Source: Nemania diffusa (Eukaryota; Ascomycota; Sordariomycetes; Xylariales; Xylariaceae). From it: a DNA stretch of 64,000 nt. Location: contig JBBPUQ010000002.1 of assembly GCA_038501195.1 (NCBI GenBank), positions 5,471,001-5,535,000 of the forward strand. The letters run 5' to 3'. Position numbers and translations under genes: made by a program. This document shows, one piece after another, positions 45,182-57,672 of the stretch (within the stretch, counting starts at the first letter, position 1; every line of letters starts with the position of its first letter). Below the pieces are notes generated by a model. That model was not told where the DNA came from, did not search any database, and saw nothing but the letters and a program-made list of their open reading frames with translations.

Positions 45182-48096
45182 GAGCCTCCCGAAAGGCATT
45201 AAAGGCGTGCTAAGCTAAGATCTACGCTTACAACTATAATCAGCTATTTATTTAGCAATTTTTAACTACTGTTAATTTGCTAAAAATATTTTAACTTTTT
45301 ATTGCTTTTTTTTTTTTTTATATAAATAAATATTTAATTATATATAATTAATTATATTATAATATATTTATATTATTATTAATTTATAAAACTTAAATAT
45401 ATTTTTTATAAATTTAATTTGTAATATTTTTAATATATTATATTTATAAATAAAAAAAAAATATAATAATTATAAAATATAATTAAAATTATTAAATATA
45501 GTTATATTATATTTTTTATTTTTGTTTTATATTTTATTTATAGTTTTTTTTTTTTTTTTTTATATTTTTTTTTTAAAATAATTTATAATTTTTATAAATA
45601 TATAAAAATTAATTAAATTAATTATAATATATTATAAATATTTTATTTTTTTAATATTATTTATATATTTTAAATATTTTAATATATTTTTAAATTAAAA
45701 TTATTTATTTTATATTTAAATTAATTTTTTATAATATATTAAATATTTTAAATTTATTATTTTATTATATATATATTTTATTTTTATATTTTTATATTTA
45801 AATTTTTTATAATATTATTAAAAATTATTATAATTTATATATATTATTAAAAAATAATATAATAAAACTTTAAATAAAATTTTTAATTTTTATAAATAAA
45901 TAAAATAATATTATAGTTTTTAATTTTAATATTATTTAAATAATTTTATAATAATTTTATTTTATTATATTTTTTAAATAAACTTTTTTAGTTTTTAATT
46001 TTTTATTTATATTTTATATATAATTAAACTATAGTTTTTATTAATTTTATATAATTTTATATTAATTTTAATTAATTTATTTATAAATTTATTATTTTTA
46101 ATTTTATAATAACTAAAATATTATTTAATTTTAATATTATATTTTTTTGTTATTTTTTAAAAATTTAAATAAATTTATTAAATTAATAATAATATATTAT
46201 TTTATAAACTTTAAATTATTTTTATATTATTAATATATATTTAAATATAATATTAAATAAATTTTATTTTAATTATTTATTTAAATTTTTTTTAAATTTT
46301 TATTGTTTTATTATTAAAATTAATTAATTTTAATTTTAATTAATTTATATAAATTATTATTAATTTTTTATTTTTATAAATAATATATATATAATTTATT
46401 ATTTTTTTTTTTTAATTATAAATTATTTAAAAAAATTATTATATTATTATTTAATAATTTATTAAATTAAAATTTAACTTTTTTTGTTATATTTTTTTTT
46501 AAAAGTTTTTTTATTAAATTATTTTTTAAATTTAATAAATATTACAATATTATTAATTTAAATTTTTTAATTATTATAATAAATTTTATAACTATTTATA
46601 TTTTAATTTTTAAATGTTTTATAATATTTATTTTTTTATTTTTTTTAATAATTTAATAATTTAAATATATTATTAAAAAATAGTTTATATTTATAATTTA
46701 TAATTAATATATAAATTTATATAATATTTTATTAAATATAATTTATATTATTAAAAGTTTTATATTTTTAAAAATAATTATAATTAAAATAATTTTTTAT
46801 ATTAATAAAATTATTTTTATTATTATAAATAATATATATTTAATTTTATTTATATAATATTTTAATTTTATATTAATATTTATTTTATTTAATTAAATAT
46901 AATTTATTATTAATTTAATTTTATTGTTATATTATATTTTATATTTATATAAAATTATAAATATTATATATATAATTATAATTTTATATAATATTTATAT
47001 TAATAATTTATATTTTATATTTATAAAACTTTTTATAAAGTTTATAAATTTTATAGTTTTATTTATTTATTTTTTAATATATTTATAAAATTTTAACTTT
47101 TTATTAAATTAAATTTTTAATTATTATAAAACTAAAATTTTATTATTTTTTATATTTATTATTAAATTTATATAAAAATTATTATTTATTATAATTTTTA
47201 AATTATAGTTGTTTTTATTTTTTATAATATATAAAACTTTATATTTTTTTAAAGCAAAAAAAATTTTATTTATATTATTATAAATAAAAATATTTTATAT
47301 ATTTTATATAATTAAAAAGTTTATTATAAATTAATATTATTTATATATTTAATATATAGTTTTAAGTTTATATTAAATAGTTTAATTAAATATAATATAT
47401 ATAAAACTAATAATTATAATAATTTTTATAAAATATTATATTTTATTAAATAATATTTTATAATAATTATTTTAAATTTTATATATATATTTTTTTTTAT
47501 AAAAAAAAAATTAATTATATATATTAAAATTAAAAACTATTTTTACTGTTATAATTTTTAAAATAAATATTTATAAAACAATATATTAAAAATTTTTTAA
47601 ATATTTATTATAATTATTATAACTTTTTTTTTTATTATTAAAACTAGTTTTATATTATATATAAATAAAATTATTAAATTTATAATTAATTGTTTAAATA
47701 AAACTTTTTTATATTTTAAATTTAAAATTTTATATTATAATATAATTTATATTATTTATTTTATATAAAGTTTTTTTAAACTTTTGTTTATATATAAAAA
47801 TAAAACTATAAAATATTAAAATTTAACTATTATTTAATTTTTTTTGTTAATTTTAAAAATTATTATTATTTTTATTTATTACTAAATTTATAAAAAATAT
47901 TTTATTTATAAATATTTATTAAAAAATATTTTAATATAATTTTTTATAATATTTTAATAAATTTAAAACAATTAAATTAATATATAATTAAAATTTAGTA
48001 ATATATTTATTATATTAATTATGTTTTTTTTTTTTTTTTTTTATTATAATTAATATAATTTATAAAATTTTTATTTTTAATTTTTTTTAATTATTT

Positions 48097-48350
48097 TGTT
48101 GATTTGGCTTTATATAATCGATTGTGTATAGTGGGGCCGAAATAGAATATAATACTGTAATTATATGATGCTATTGTTGTTTTTGTATTTAAGAAAGAAT
48201 TTTTGTATATATAACGTATATATGCAAGTTGTATAAGCTTGCTAGCGTTGTATATAATAGAGTATAACCAACTATTTAATAAGCAAATAGTAAATTGTAC
48301 AAAGAAAATCTAGATATATGCTAACTATAACTAATATTGTTATTTTAATA
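48097..48350. repeat. Left LTR, 254 bp
   Basis: Begins TGTTGATTTGGC and aligns without gaps to 53879-54132. It shares landmarks such as ATGCTATTGTTG, GTATATATAAC and AAGCTTGCTAGCGTT. It ends TATTTTAATA, where the right copy has TATTCTAACA, so the ancestral end was CA. Most differences from the right copy are T here for C there, or G here for A there. Confidence 0.92.
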
Positions 48351-51300
48351 GTTGTAAAATTTCTTTTTAGTTGCAGTTTTTTTCGTATATATATATTTTC
48401 TAATCTTTTTTTATATATGCTTTTATTCGTATATATAACTTATTAGTCAAAACTAGTGTTTCTAATATTTAGTTTGATATTTTTTTTGTTAGTGTATTAG
48501 CTGAGTTATTTTTTCTGTTAATCTAGTATATTTTAGAGATCTTTTTTTTTTTGTATAACTTTTGCAACAATATAATATTAATTATAAGTTGTTTTTTCTA
48601 TGTTATATTAAGTTTAACTAAATAATTATATAATGATTTTAAATCGGAGCATAAGATCGCTAAAACTTACAGTATATTTAATATTTTTAAAATTTTCCAA
48701 AGAATTGTATAAAAAGTAATTACATTATCGAATCTGTTAACTATTTTGTATAATTTACTAGCTAATATATTTTTAGTTATTTATTTATATTTGCTTAAAT
48801 TTTAGTAAATAATATTACTAGAAATCTTAAATCTTAAGTCGGTATTATTTTTTGTATAAGTTTTTGTAGCTAGTACAATTAAAAATCCAATTTGCAATAT
48901 TATATCTGTATTATTTGTAAATGAACTATTTATAAAAATAAAAAGCTTTGTACGATATAAATCGAGAGGTATAAATGTTAGTCTATAGTTACAGTTGTCG
49001 ATTTGCTATTTGATTTATTTGTTCAAAGTAGTTACGTCGGCTTTTTAAGAGTCGACGATTTAAGCAGCAGTAAATAAATCGTACAAAGCTTTTAGTTAGC
49101 AAATACTACTTATATATATATTTCGAACACGTTAAAAAATATATTGTTGTATAAAATCTTTTGTACAAAAGTTAATTTCAACTAATTGTATAGTTTAACT
49201 TTTCTGAGTTAATATAATATACCCGTTTGTAAATATAACTTAAATATTATTAAACTTAATCGGATTATTTTCGTTTAAAATTTGTTTAAGTTTAGTTTTA
49301 AATTTTGCTGTATAAAGTTCAGCTTTTTTTTTAACTAAAAACTTTAAAGTTGTAAAACTAAAAATGTTGTCTGTTTATAGTTTAGTAATATTAAATTTTT
49401 CAAAATTGCTGTTAGTAACTAGTAAACAAAAGTTGTATAAAAAAACAATTATTTTAAATTTTTAACAGTAATATTTGTAATATGTTTTAAATTAATATAA
49501 GTTTAATTTAGCTAGTTTATATAATAGTTGTATAATTTATAATATAATTTTTTTAGAGTATTTATTTTTAAATTTAATAAATAAATATATATAAATCTTT
49601 TATATAAGTTTATTAGTTAATTATATATATGCTTGTATAATGTTTTGTAGTTTATACGCTATATTATAGTTTCAAATTAAAATAGATTTAAAAACTAAAA
49701 TTAATTGCTAATTTATTTGCTAAATTATTAATAATTATATAAATATAGTATTTTTTTCTAAATCGTTATATTTTTATATAATTAGTTAAAACTTTTTATA
49801 TAGTTAAGTAGTTTTATTTTTAACTTTTTATATAAACTTTGATTTAAAAATTTAAATACTGTAATATTTGTTGAAATTATATTTTATAAACTTAAATATT
49901 TTTTGTATAAACAGTTTGTTAATTTTTATTATATTAAACTTTTTAAAAAAAAGTCCAGATATATTAATAATACTATTTATTTACAGCTTAACAGCTAGTT
50001 TATAGTTTATTTTTTTTTTCTAGCTAAAAAATATAAAATTTAGTTATATAAAAAAAATTAAAAACTATACCGATTTTTTAAATCGGCTTTTTTTTTTTTA
50101 TATAACACTTATTAAAGCAAATAATATATCGTTTTTGTTGTTTTATTTTTTGTTCTTTGTTATACAATAATAAAGCTTGACTTATATATATTAAAATTTT
50201 ACAAGTTTATTAATTATACTAACAATAATATCAGATCTTTCAACAGCTTATATTTTATATAGTTTATTTTAGCTTTGTTTTTTTTGCTATATAAATACTT
50301 TATTTTTTAGTAGTAATATAAATATTTCATATAAAATAAAGCTGTTTTATTAGTTAACTATATAGTTAACTTCGATTTTAGCCCGTTTTTTTCGAAGTAT
50401 TTTTATAGCTTTTTTAATAGCTTCTGCTTTTTATATAATATCGAAAAATAAAAAAAAATCTTAATTAATCTATAAATAAATACTAAAAACAAGTAATATT
50501 AATATAAAACTGTTAAACTTTGCAGTATTATTTAAAGCTTTTACTATTATCTGTAAAATTTTTTTATTTTTTGTACAATATTTTATTTTATTTTTTAAAA
50601 TATCGTATATACAATAAAAAAGTTCATATATTCGTTCGATTTTGCTAATAGCTTAGTAAGTTTTTACAAGTATTTTTTAACATATAACGCTTATAATTCT
50701 AACTTAGTTTTAAAACTTTTTAAACAAAAAATTTATACTTAAGTTATATACAATATAGTCTAAAAAGCTTTAGTATATATTGATTTAACATTTACAAAAT
50801 ACTTTTTATATATTTTTTATATTTATTATACGAAAAAATATTGCAGCTTGAAACAATATTGCTACATCAATTATATATAATACTTATTTACTGTTTATTT
50901 ATACAACATTAATTATTATTTTATAATTAAAGTTATAATTGTTTTTAATTATAAACTTAAACTATTTTAAAACTTAGTTATATAATTAGCAATAATAACA
51001 GAACTTTTAAATCTTTTTTAAAATAAATTAATCAATGTTATAACTAACTTAAGTCAACATTTTATGTAGTTTTTTTGTACAAAAATATCCAAATCAACAG
51101 TATAATCAGTATAGCTTAGTTTTAATAAAGTATATACTAGTTTTATACAAGCTAATATTAAAAAACAAATATTTCTATTTATAAATAACAGAAATTATAT
51201 TTTTATTTTTTTGTATAATAATATTTTTAATATTATCGAAATATATACTTACTTTGTTAGCATTTTTTAGCAAAAATAAAAATAGGGTCGAAATATTTAA

Positions 51301-53459
51301 AATATAGTACATAGTAATATTTAATACATTTTTTATTTGTATAATATTTATAGATATAATAATGTTACTTGTGCCAAATTTAATATATATATTTTTAAAA
51401 CTTTAATTTACTTTTGTACAAAAGTTCAGCTTTAAATAAGCTTTTAGTTATACTTTTTTTATTATAAAATAATTGAAAGCTTTTATATCTTATAGTTTTT
51501 TCTAATACTTTGTATAATATTAAAAGCTAAAAATAAACTAATTAACTAATATAATTTTGTTATATAACTAGATATTTTCGCTAGTTATATAATAAAAGTA
51601 AGCATTGTTTATCAAAAATTGCATCGCTTTTTTAGCAGATTTAATATTACTATCGGATTTTTTTTCGTCTAAATCTAAATAACTTTCAATCGCTATTAAA
51701 TATTAAAAAAACTCGTTCGGAGTAAATAATTCATTATAAATTATTTTATATAAATTAAAATATTAGTTTTTAATATAAAAGCATTTCTATAAAATGTAAT
51801 TAATAAATTAACAACTTTTTTTATTACATACAAAGTACTTCTTTTTTATATAATTATTTTAGTTATATTTAGTTTGTAAACTTTTTTAACGCTTATTAAG
51901 TCTTTAGTTTTTTATATAATTAAAATTGTACTTTTTGTCTGTTAAGTAAATACTTTGCGGAATAGCTACCTAATTGTTGTCTGAAATATAAAAGCATGCG
52001 CAAAAGTCTGCAAAAAATGCTTTACAAATTAGTTTCTAAAATACTAAAGCTATTGCTAATTTAGGTACTTTATAGCATGTTTATACAACAATTGTACTTA
52101 ACTAAACTTCGCTTTAATAGCTAGCACTTAAAATCTGTTAAATTTTCGATAACTTATTGATTATTAGTTTTAATATTTTATATAAAGCTTTTTTAAAATT
52201 TTTTTGTTTTATTTATATAAAAATAATAGTAGTTTAATTAGCTCAATATTAATTATAGTTTATATTTATATTAAAATGTATATTTATTATGTAGTATATT
52301 TTGTACTAAGTTTTATCTAATTCAATATTATATATAAAAAAGTTTTTTATACAACTTTTTAAAATGTAAAAAAATACTGCGTAATATTAGTTGTTTAAAA
52401 TATTTAGTTACTTGTAAACATCGATAAATAATTTAGCTTTATCGTATAAAAAGTTATACAATTTGCTAAAATAATTACATTCTTTTTTCTAAGTCTTTTA
52501 AAATATTGCGTATTTCTTTAATAAAATAATCTTATTTCGTACAATTTTTATAAATAGTAAGTCTAAATAAATACTTAGAAATACTAAATTTAAAATTATA
52601 CAATAGTTTAAATATAAAATAGAAATAACTAAAAAAGTATAACAAACAAAATATTCATAAATAAATAAAAAATTAAGTTAGTAATTTATTTAAAAAGTCA
52701 GTAACTTATATAGTTTATACAACTGTTTTTTAATAGTAAATCATATAGTCAGTTATAAAACTTAAAAATAAACATTCTATAAAGTTTCTTTTATTTATAC
52801 GATCTTTAGTTAAACTAAAGATTACTTAGCAAAAAATATCAAATAAATAGCAGAAAAAATAGTCATTATTTTAAAAGTATATGTTGTTAACGTTTTAGTC
52901 TTTATAAAAAATAGTTGTACAAAAGTTTTAAACTATACTTATAAAATTAATAGTTCTTTTAAATACTTAAGTTACTATAAAATATAATAACTTTATAAAA
53001 TTTTAGCAAGTTATACTGTTTTGTTTTTGTTCATATAATCTTTTAATACTATAAAAACAATTTTTTTTACTTTTAAAATATCAACTAAGTCGCAATATAA
53101 CATATAACTAGTCTAGTTAAACTAATATTATATCCAACTTTCAAAATTTTCTTTGTACATTTTTAAAAAATCTTAACTAATATATTTCAAATGTTTATAT
53201 TTTACTATTTAATATATAAAATAAATAAAAAAATATTTTTTTGTAACAGTAAAAATATCAATAAGTTTATTTTAATATTTTTCAGTAATATATTCTTATA
53301 CAGTTATAATACTAGTACTAAAATATTCAGCAAATTTATTATATAAAAAGTTATATATAAAAATAACTTTTTGCTCAACTTTTTATTAAAGCTATTAAAA
53401 CACTATTATATCTAAAAGTTGTCGTTTTTGCTTATATATATAACAGAATTATCTAAGTA

Positions 53460-53790
53460 AAAAATGCAAATTATTTGTTTATTTTCATATATATATCTTT
53501 TGCTAAATAAAAAGAAATATATTTATACAATTAAATACAAATAATAAAAATTTTCTAAGTAGCAACGTTATTTACTATCGCTTTTTTTATACAAAAACAT
53601 TTCTTGCTAAGTTAAAAAAAGTATATTCATATAATAAAAAACTTAATTTTTTTTTATATATAATAATACATGCATTTTTTACTAAATAAAAAAAAGTATA
53701 TACATATAAAAATAAACTTAAAATATAATATAAAAATAAACATTTTTTACTAAATTAAAAAAAGTATATTTATACAATAAAAATTCAAAA
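53460..53790. repeat. Imperfect tandem repeats just inside the right LTR
   Basis: About four copies, spaced roughly 65-95 bp, of a unit around ACATTTTTTACTAAATT followed by AAAAAAAGTATATTTATA (copies near 53504, 53601, 53675 and 53742). Such internal repeats adjoining an LTR occur in some retrotransposon untranslated regions. Confidence 0.6.
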
Positions 53791-53878
53791 GTTATTTTAA
53801 TTAGCTTTTATTTTTAAATCTTACTAATCTGTAATATATCGCTGTCAGATAAAAAAAACTAATATAACTACTAATCAG

Positions 53879-54132
53879 TATTAATTTAACTTTATACGAT
53901 CGATCACATATAACAAAGCTGAAATAAAATATAATACTATAATTATACAATGCTATTGTTGTCTTTATATCTAAAAAAAAATCTTTGTATATATAACATA
54001 TATACATAAGTTATATAAGCTTGCTAGCGTTATATATAACGGAGTACAACTGACTACTTAGTAAACAAATAGCAAGTTATACGAAAAAAATCTAAATATA
54101 TACTAACTGTAACTAATACTGCTATTCTAACA
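53879..54132. repeat. Right LTR, 254 bp
   Basis: Begins TATTAATTTAAC, corresponding to TGTTGATTTGGC of the left copy after G-to-A changes, and ends CTATTCTAACA. It is followed directly by the TATTT target duplication. It keeps C where the left copy has T, especially in the first 180 bases. Confidence 0.92.
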
Positions 54133-57100
54133 TATTTAATAAATTATAATTTAAATTATTTTTATTTAAAAAATATTTAAAAATTTTTTAATATAATATA
54201 TTTGTTTTATTTAAATTATTTTTAATTATTTTATTATTAATTTAAAATAAAAAAACTTTAAAATTTATATTTAATTTTATTTATATTATAAATTTATATA
54301 AATAATAATTTGTTTTAATTTTATTAATTTATTTTATTTAATATATATATTTAATTTTTTAAATTATTTAAAAATATTTTTTATATTTTTATATATATTT
54401 TTATTATTTTTATATTTTAAGTTTTAATTTTAGTTTTATTTTTTATTTAATTTAATATAATTTAAAAATATTTTAGTATTTTTTTATTTATTAAAATATA
54501 ATATAACTTTTATTTTATAATAATTTATTTATTATTTTTATTATTATTATAAAAATATATAAAAGTTATTTTATATAAATATTTAAATATTTTATTTAAT
54601 TAATTTTTTTTAAACTAAATTTAAATAATTTTATAATATTATTTACTATATAACTTATAAAAATTAATTTATTATTTATTTTTAAATATAATTTATAATT
54701 ATTTAAAGTTAAAATATTTTATTTTAATAATATAATTATTTAAATATAATAATTTAATTTAAATAATTTATTATTTAATAATATAATATTTATAAAAAAC
54801 ATATTAAAAAAAATTATATTTATTATATATTTTATTTAATAAATTAATATATTAAAAATATTTATAAAAAATATTTTATTATATATTAACTATTTAATAA
54901 AATTATTGCTTTTATTTTTATTTTTAATTTTTAATTTAAATATTAAATTTTTTATATTTTAGTTTTTTTTAATTATATAATTTAATATTAATAATAAACT
55001 AGTTATATAATTTATTATTTTTATTATATAAAGCTTATAATATATATTTAATATTATATATTTATTAATATTTATTTATAATATATTTTTTATTAATAAA
55101 AGCTAGTATTATTATATTTATAACTAAATTTTTTTATATATATAAGTTATTATTTTTAACTATTTATTTATTTTGTTTTAATTATTTATTAATATATAAA
55201 TATTATATTTTATATAATTTTATTTTTAAATATTTATTTTAATTTATAATTTTTAAATATATATTATATTTATTTTTAATTTTTAATATATATTAAATAG
55301 CTCGATTATTAATTTAAGCAATTTTTTTATATTTACTTATATTATTTTTAGTTTTTTTTTTTTATATTAATTATATATATAACTAATACTATAATATTTT
55401 TTTATTAAAAATTTACTATTTATTAATTTGTTTGTTTTTTAAATTTAAAATTTATAATAGTATATTAAAACAGTTTTTAGCAATTTAAACTATTTTATAT
55501 AGTTTTTATTATTTATTAATTAAAGCTATAATAACTATAGTTTTTGTTTTTACTAGCTAAATAATTTTTTAAATTTTTATTATTTCGATATTATTTTATT
55601 GTTATATTATTATTTTAATATTATTTATATTATTTTTAAAATTGCTATTTAAATTTTTTTAGTTAATATTATTTTATATTGTTATTTTTAAAATATTTTT
55701 ACTAGCTATTTGTTTATATATTATTTATATTATTGCTATATATATTATAACTTATATTAAAAATAATTTTTATATTATTTTTTTTTTTATTAAATTTATA
55801 TTAATATAATATTTTATTTTATTTTTTTTAATTATTTAAAGTTTTTTTTTTTTTAATTTAATAATTATTTTGTAAACTTTTTTAAATATTATAAAATACT
55901 TTTTATACTTTATAAAAAAAAGCTTGTAATAATTAATATAATATATTAGCAATTTATATTTTTTTTTTTTATATTTGTTTTTATAGCTGCTATAATTAAT
56001 ATATTAAGCAATTTTATTATATTTGTAAAAATTACAATATTTTTAATATTTTAAATTATATTGTTTAATAGTTAGTTTTTTTTTTATTATTTAAACTAAA
56101 CTATTAATTTTAAAAACTTTAAATAGTTATATTTCTTTTTAAAAAAAAATAATTTATAATATTATATTATTAACTATTATAAAACTATATTATAATTATT
56201 AATAATTAACTAATTATATTTTTATTTATATTTTTATTTTTTTAACTATTATTTATTTAATAATTATTTAATTTTTACTATTAATTTAATTTAAAATATT
56301 TAAAAAAATATAAAATAATATATAATTATATTATTTTTTTAGCAAATCTACTTTTTTTATAAATAATATTTGTATTAATTTTTTAATTTACTAAAGCTTT
56401 ATTAATTTATTTTATATAATAAAGTTAATATATTAAAACATTTATTTTATTATTATTTTTATATAATTTAATATATTTGCTAGTTTTAAACTTATATTTA
56501 TAAATACTACTATTACAACTTTTTTTGCTATATATAATATAGCTAATTTAATATTAGCTTTAAAATAAATTATTATATTTAATTATATTAAAATATAGCA
56601 GTTTTTTTTAATTATTAATATTAATTTAATAAGTTTTATATTTAATAAAACTTTTATATTAGTTTTACTATTAAAATTATTATTATTATTATTATTTAAA
56701 TAATTTTATTTAATAATATTTGTTAAAATTATTTATTTAAATAACTTTTTAAAGTTTATTTTAATAATATTTAAAAAATTAGTTTTTATAAACTATATAT
56801 TAAATAATTTATATAATATATAAAAAGTATTATTTATAACAACAAAGTTTTTTATTTTAAAATAGTTAAAAAAAAACTATATAAAGTTTTTTATTTATTA
56901 ATAATAAAATCATTAATAATTATTTAAATAATAACTAATAAATTTATTTAAAATAATAATTAAATTATAAAATATTTACTTTTATATATTATTTTGTTTG
57001 CTTTTTTTTTTAAACTAAGTTTTAATAGCAGCTATTACTAAATTATAATATTATAAAGTAACTTTTTTAATAAAACTTAAATAAAGCAAAAACTAAATAT

Positions 57101-57393
57101 TAGTTTTTTTTTTATATTTGTTTCAGTTTAAATTTAAAAATATAATCTATTTAAAAAAGCAAATATATTAAGCTTTTATTGTTAAAACTAAATATAGTTT
57201 TATAAATATATTAAATATTTTTATTATTGTTATATTTTTATTTTTTATAAAAAAAAATAATTTTTTATAAAATTTTAATATAGTATTTTTAATAAATTAA
57301 CAATCTAAAAACCTAGTGTTAATATTTTTAGTATGAAATATATATATTACGTTAACAATAGCAAATATACAGATATTAAATGCAAAAAAAGGT

Positions 57394-57408
57394 GCTCCTT
57401 GGGCAGGA
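57394..57408. repeat. Right 15-bp target-site duplication
   Basis: GCTCCTTGGGCAGGA, identical to 45109-45123 and preceded by the A-run of the inserted element. The reading frame resumes here. Confidence 0.93.
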
Positions 57409-57672
57409 GATTGTCAGAAGATGACCTTACAAGAATATCTTGAGCTTGAAAAGCCGGATAAGGTCTTTTGCGACGCCGTGGCCTTTTGTTTGACACGAAA
57501 TTTGGAAGCTGAAACTGCAACTGAGGAGAATCTTCGGGAGTATTATTAGGAAGTAGTAGCGCCGTAAGTCATTCAGATGTCTTATACAGTGGCTCAAATT
57601 ATGCTAACAACTAGAGCTAGGCTTGACAGGACTTACCGCGAACTTTTAGAGGAGGATTTGATAAGAAGATGA
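57409..57672 (+). pseudogene. Interrupted gene, 3' part
   Basis: Continues the frame of 42613-45123 once the insertion and one 15-bp copy are taken out. The APWAG of the duplication runs into DCQKMTLQEYLELEKPDK and DAVAFCLTRNLE, as expected for the end of a DUF7580-like module. A TAG at 57547 replaces a probable Gln codon (EYY-stop-EVVAP). An intron with donor GTAAGT at 57564 and acceptor GCTAG ending at 57620 leads to a last exon (57621-57672) reading LDRTYRELLEEDLIRR and stop, a usual ending for this family. The conservation of frame and splice sites shows that the gene was intact until recently on an evolutionary scale. Confidence 0.75.

Larger units (their letters stand above)
48092..54137. 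mobile_element. Nested 6.0-kb LTR retrotransposon, RIP-mutated
   Basis: Bounded by two 254-bp direct repeats (48097-48350 and 53879-54132) and the 5-bp duplication TATTT (48092-48096, 54133-54137). Total element length is 6,036 bp, usual for a Copia or Gypsy element. The interior is A+T-rich, but clearly less so than the host element around it, so it inserted later. No open frames or protein motifs survive, so the superfamily and orientation cannot be called. It lies wholly within the older 15-bp-duplication insertion. Confidence 0.93.
45124..57393. mobile_element. 12.27-kb RIP-degraded insertion, probably a LINE with a nested LTR element
   Basis: The segment lies between two perfect copies of a 15-bp direct repeat within a coding frame. 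Without the nested LTR element and its duplication it is about 6.2 kb. A long target duplication of non-fixed length, no terminal repeats and an A-run at the right end (TGCAAAAAAAGGT at 57381-57393) fit a non-LTR retrotransposon in plus orientation. The first 90 bases have normal composition, with (GGTT)n at 45127-45140. From about 45230 the DNA is almost pure A+T, with no open frames. The assignment to LINEs rests on borders only; no reverse-transcriptase motif can be seen after this level of mutation. Confidence 0.8.

Noticed and set aside
45124..45213. Last 29 codons of the frame 43804-45213 as part of the host protein
   Set aside because: They lie beyond the 15-bp duplication, inside the inserted element, so they are read-through sequence.
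53801..54007. 68-codon minus-strand frame in the inner element
   Set aside because: Overlaps the right LTR and consists of A+T-driven residues.
45230..57390. Centromere core or mitochondrial DNA insertion
   Set aside because: Exact 15-bp and 5-bp target duplications with LTRs explain the island as transposons; no mitochondrial gene remnants are visible.
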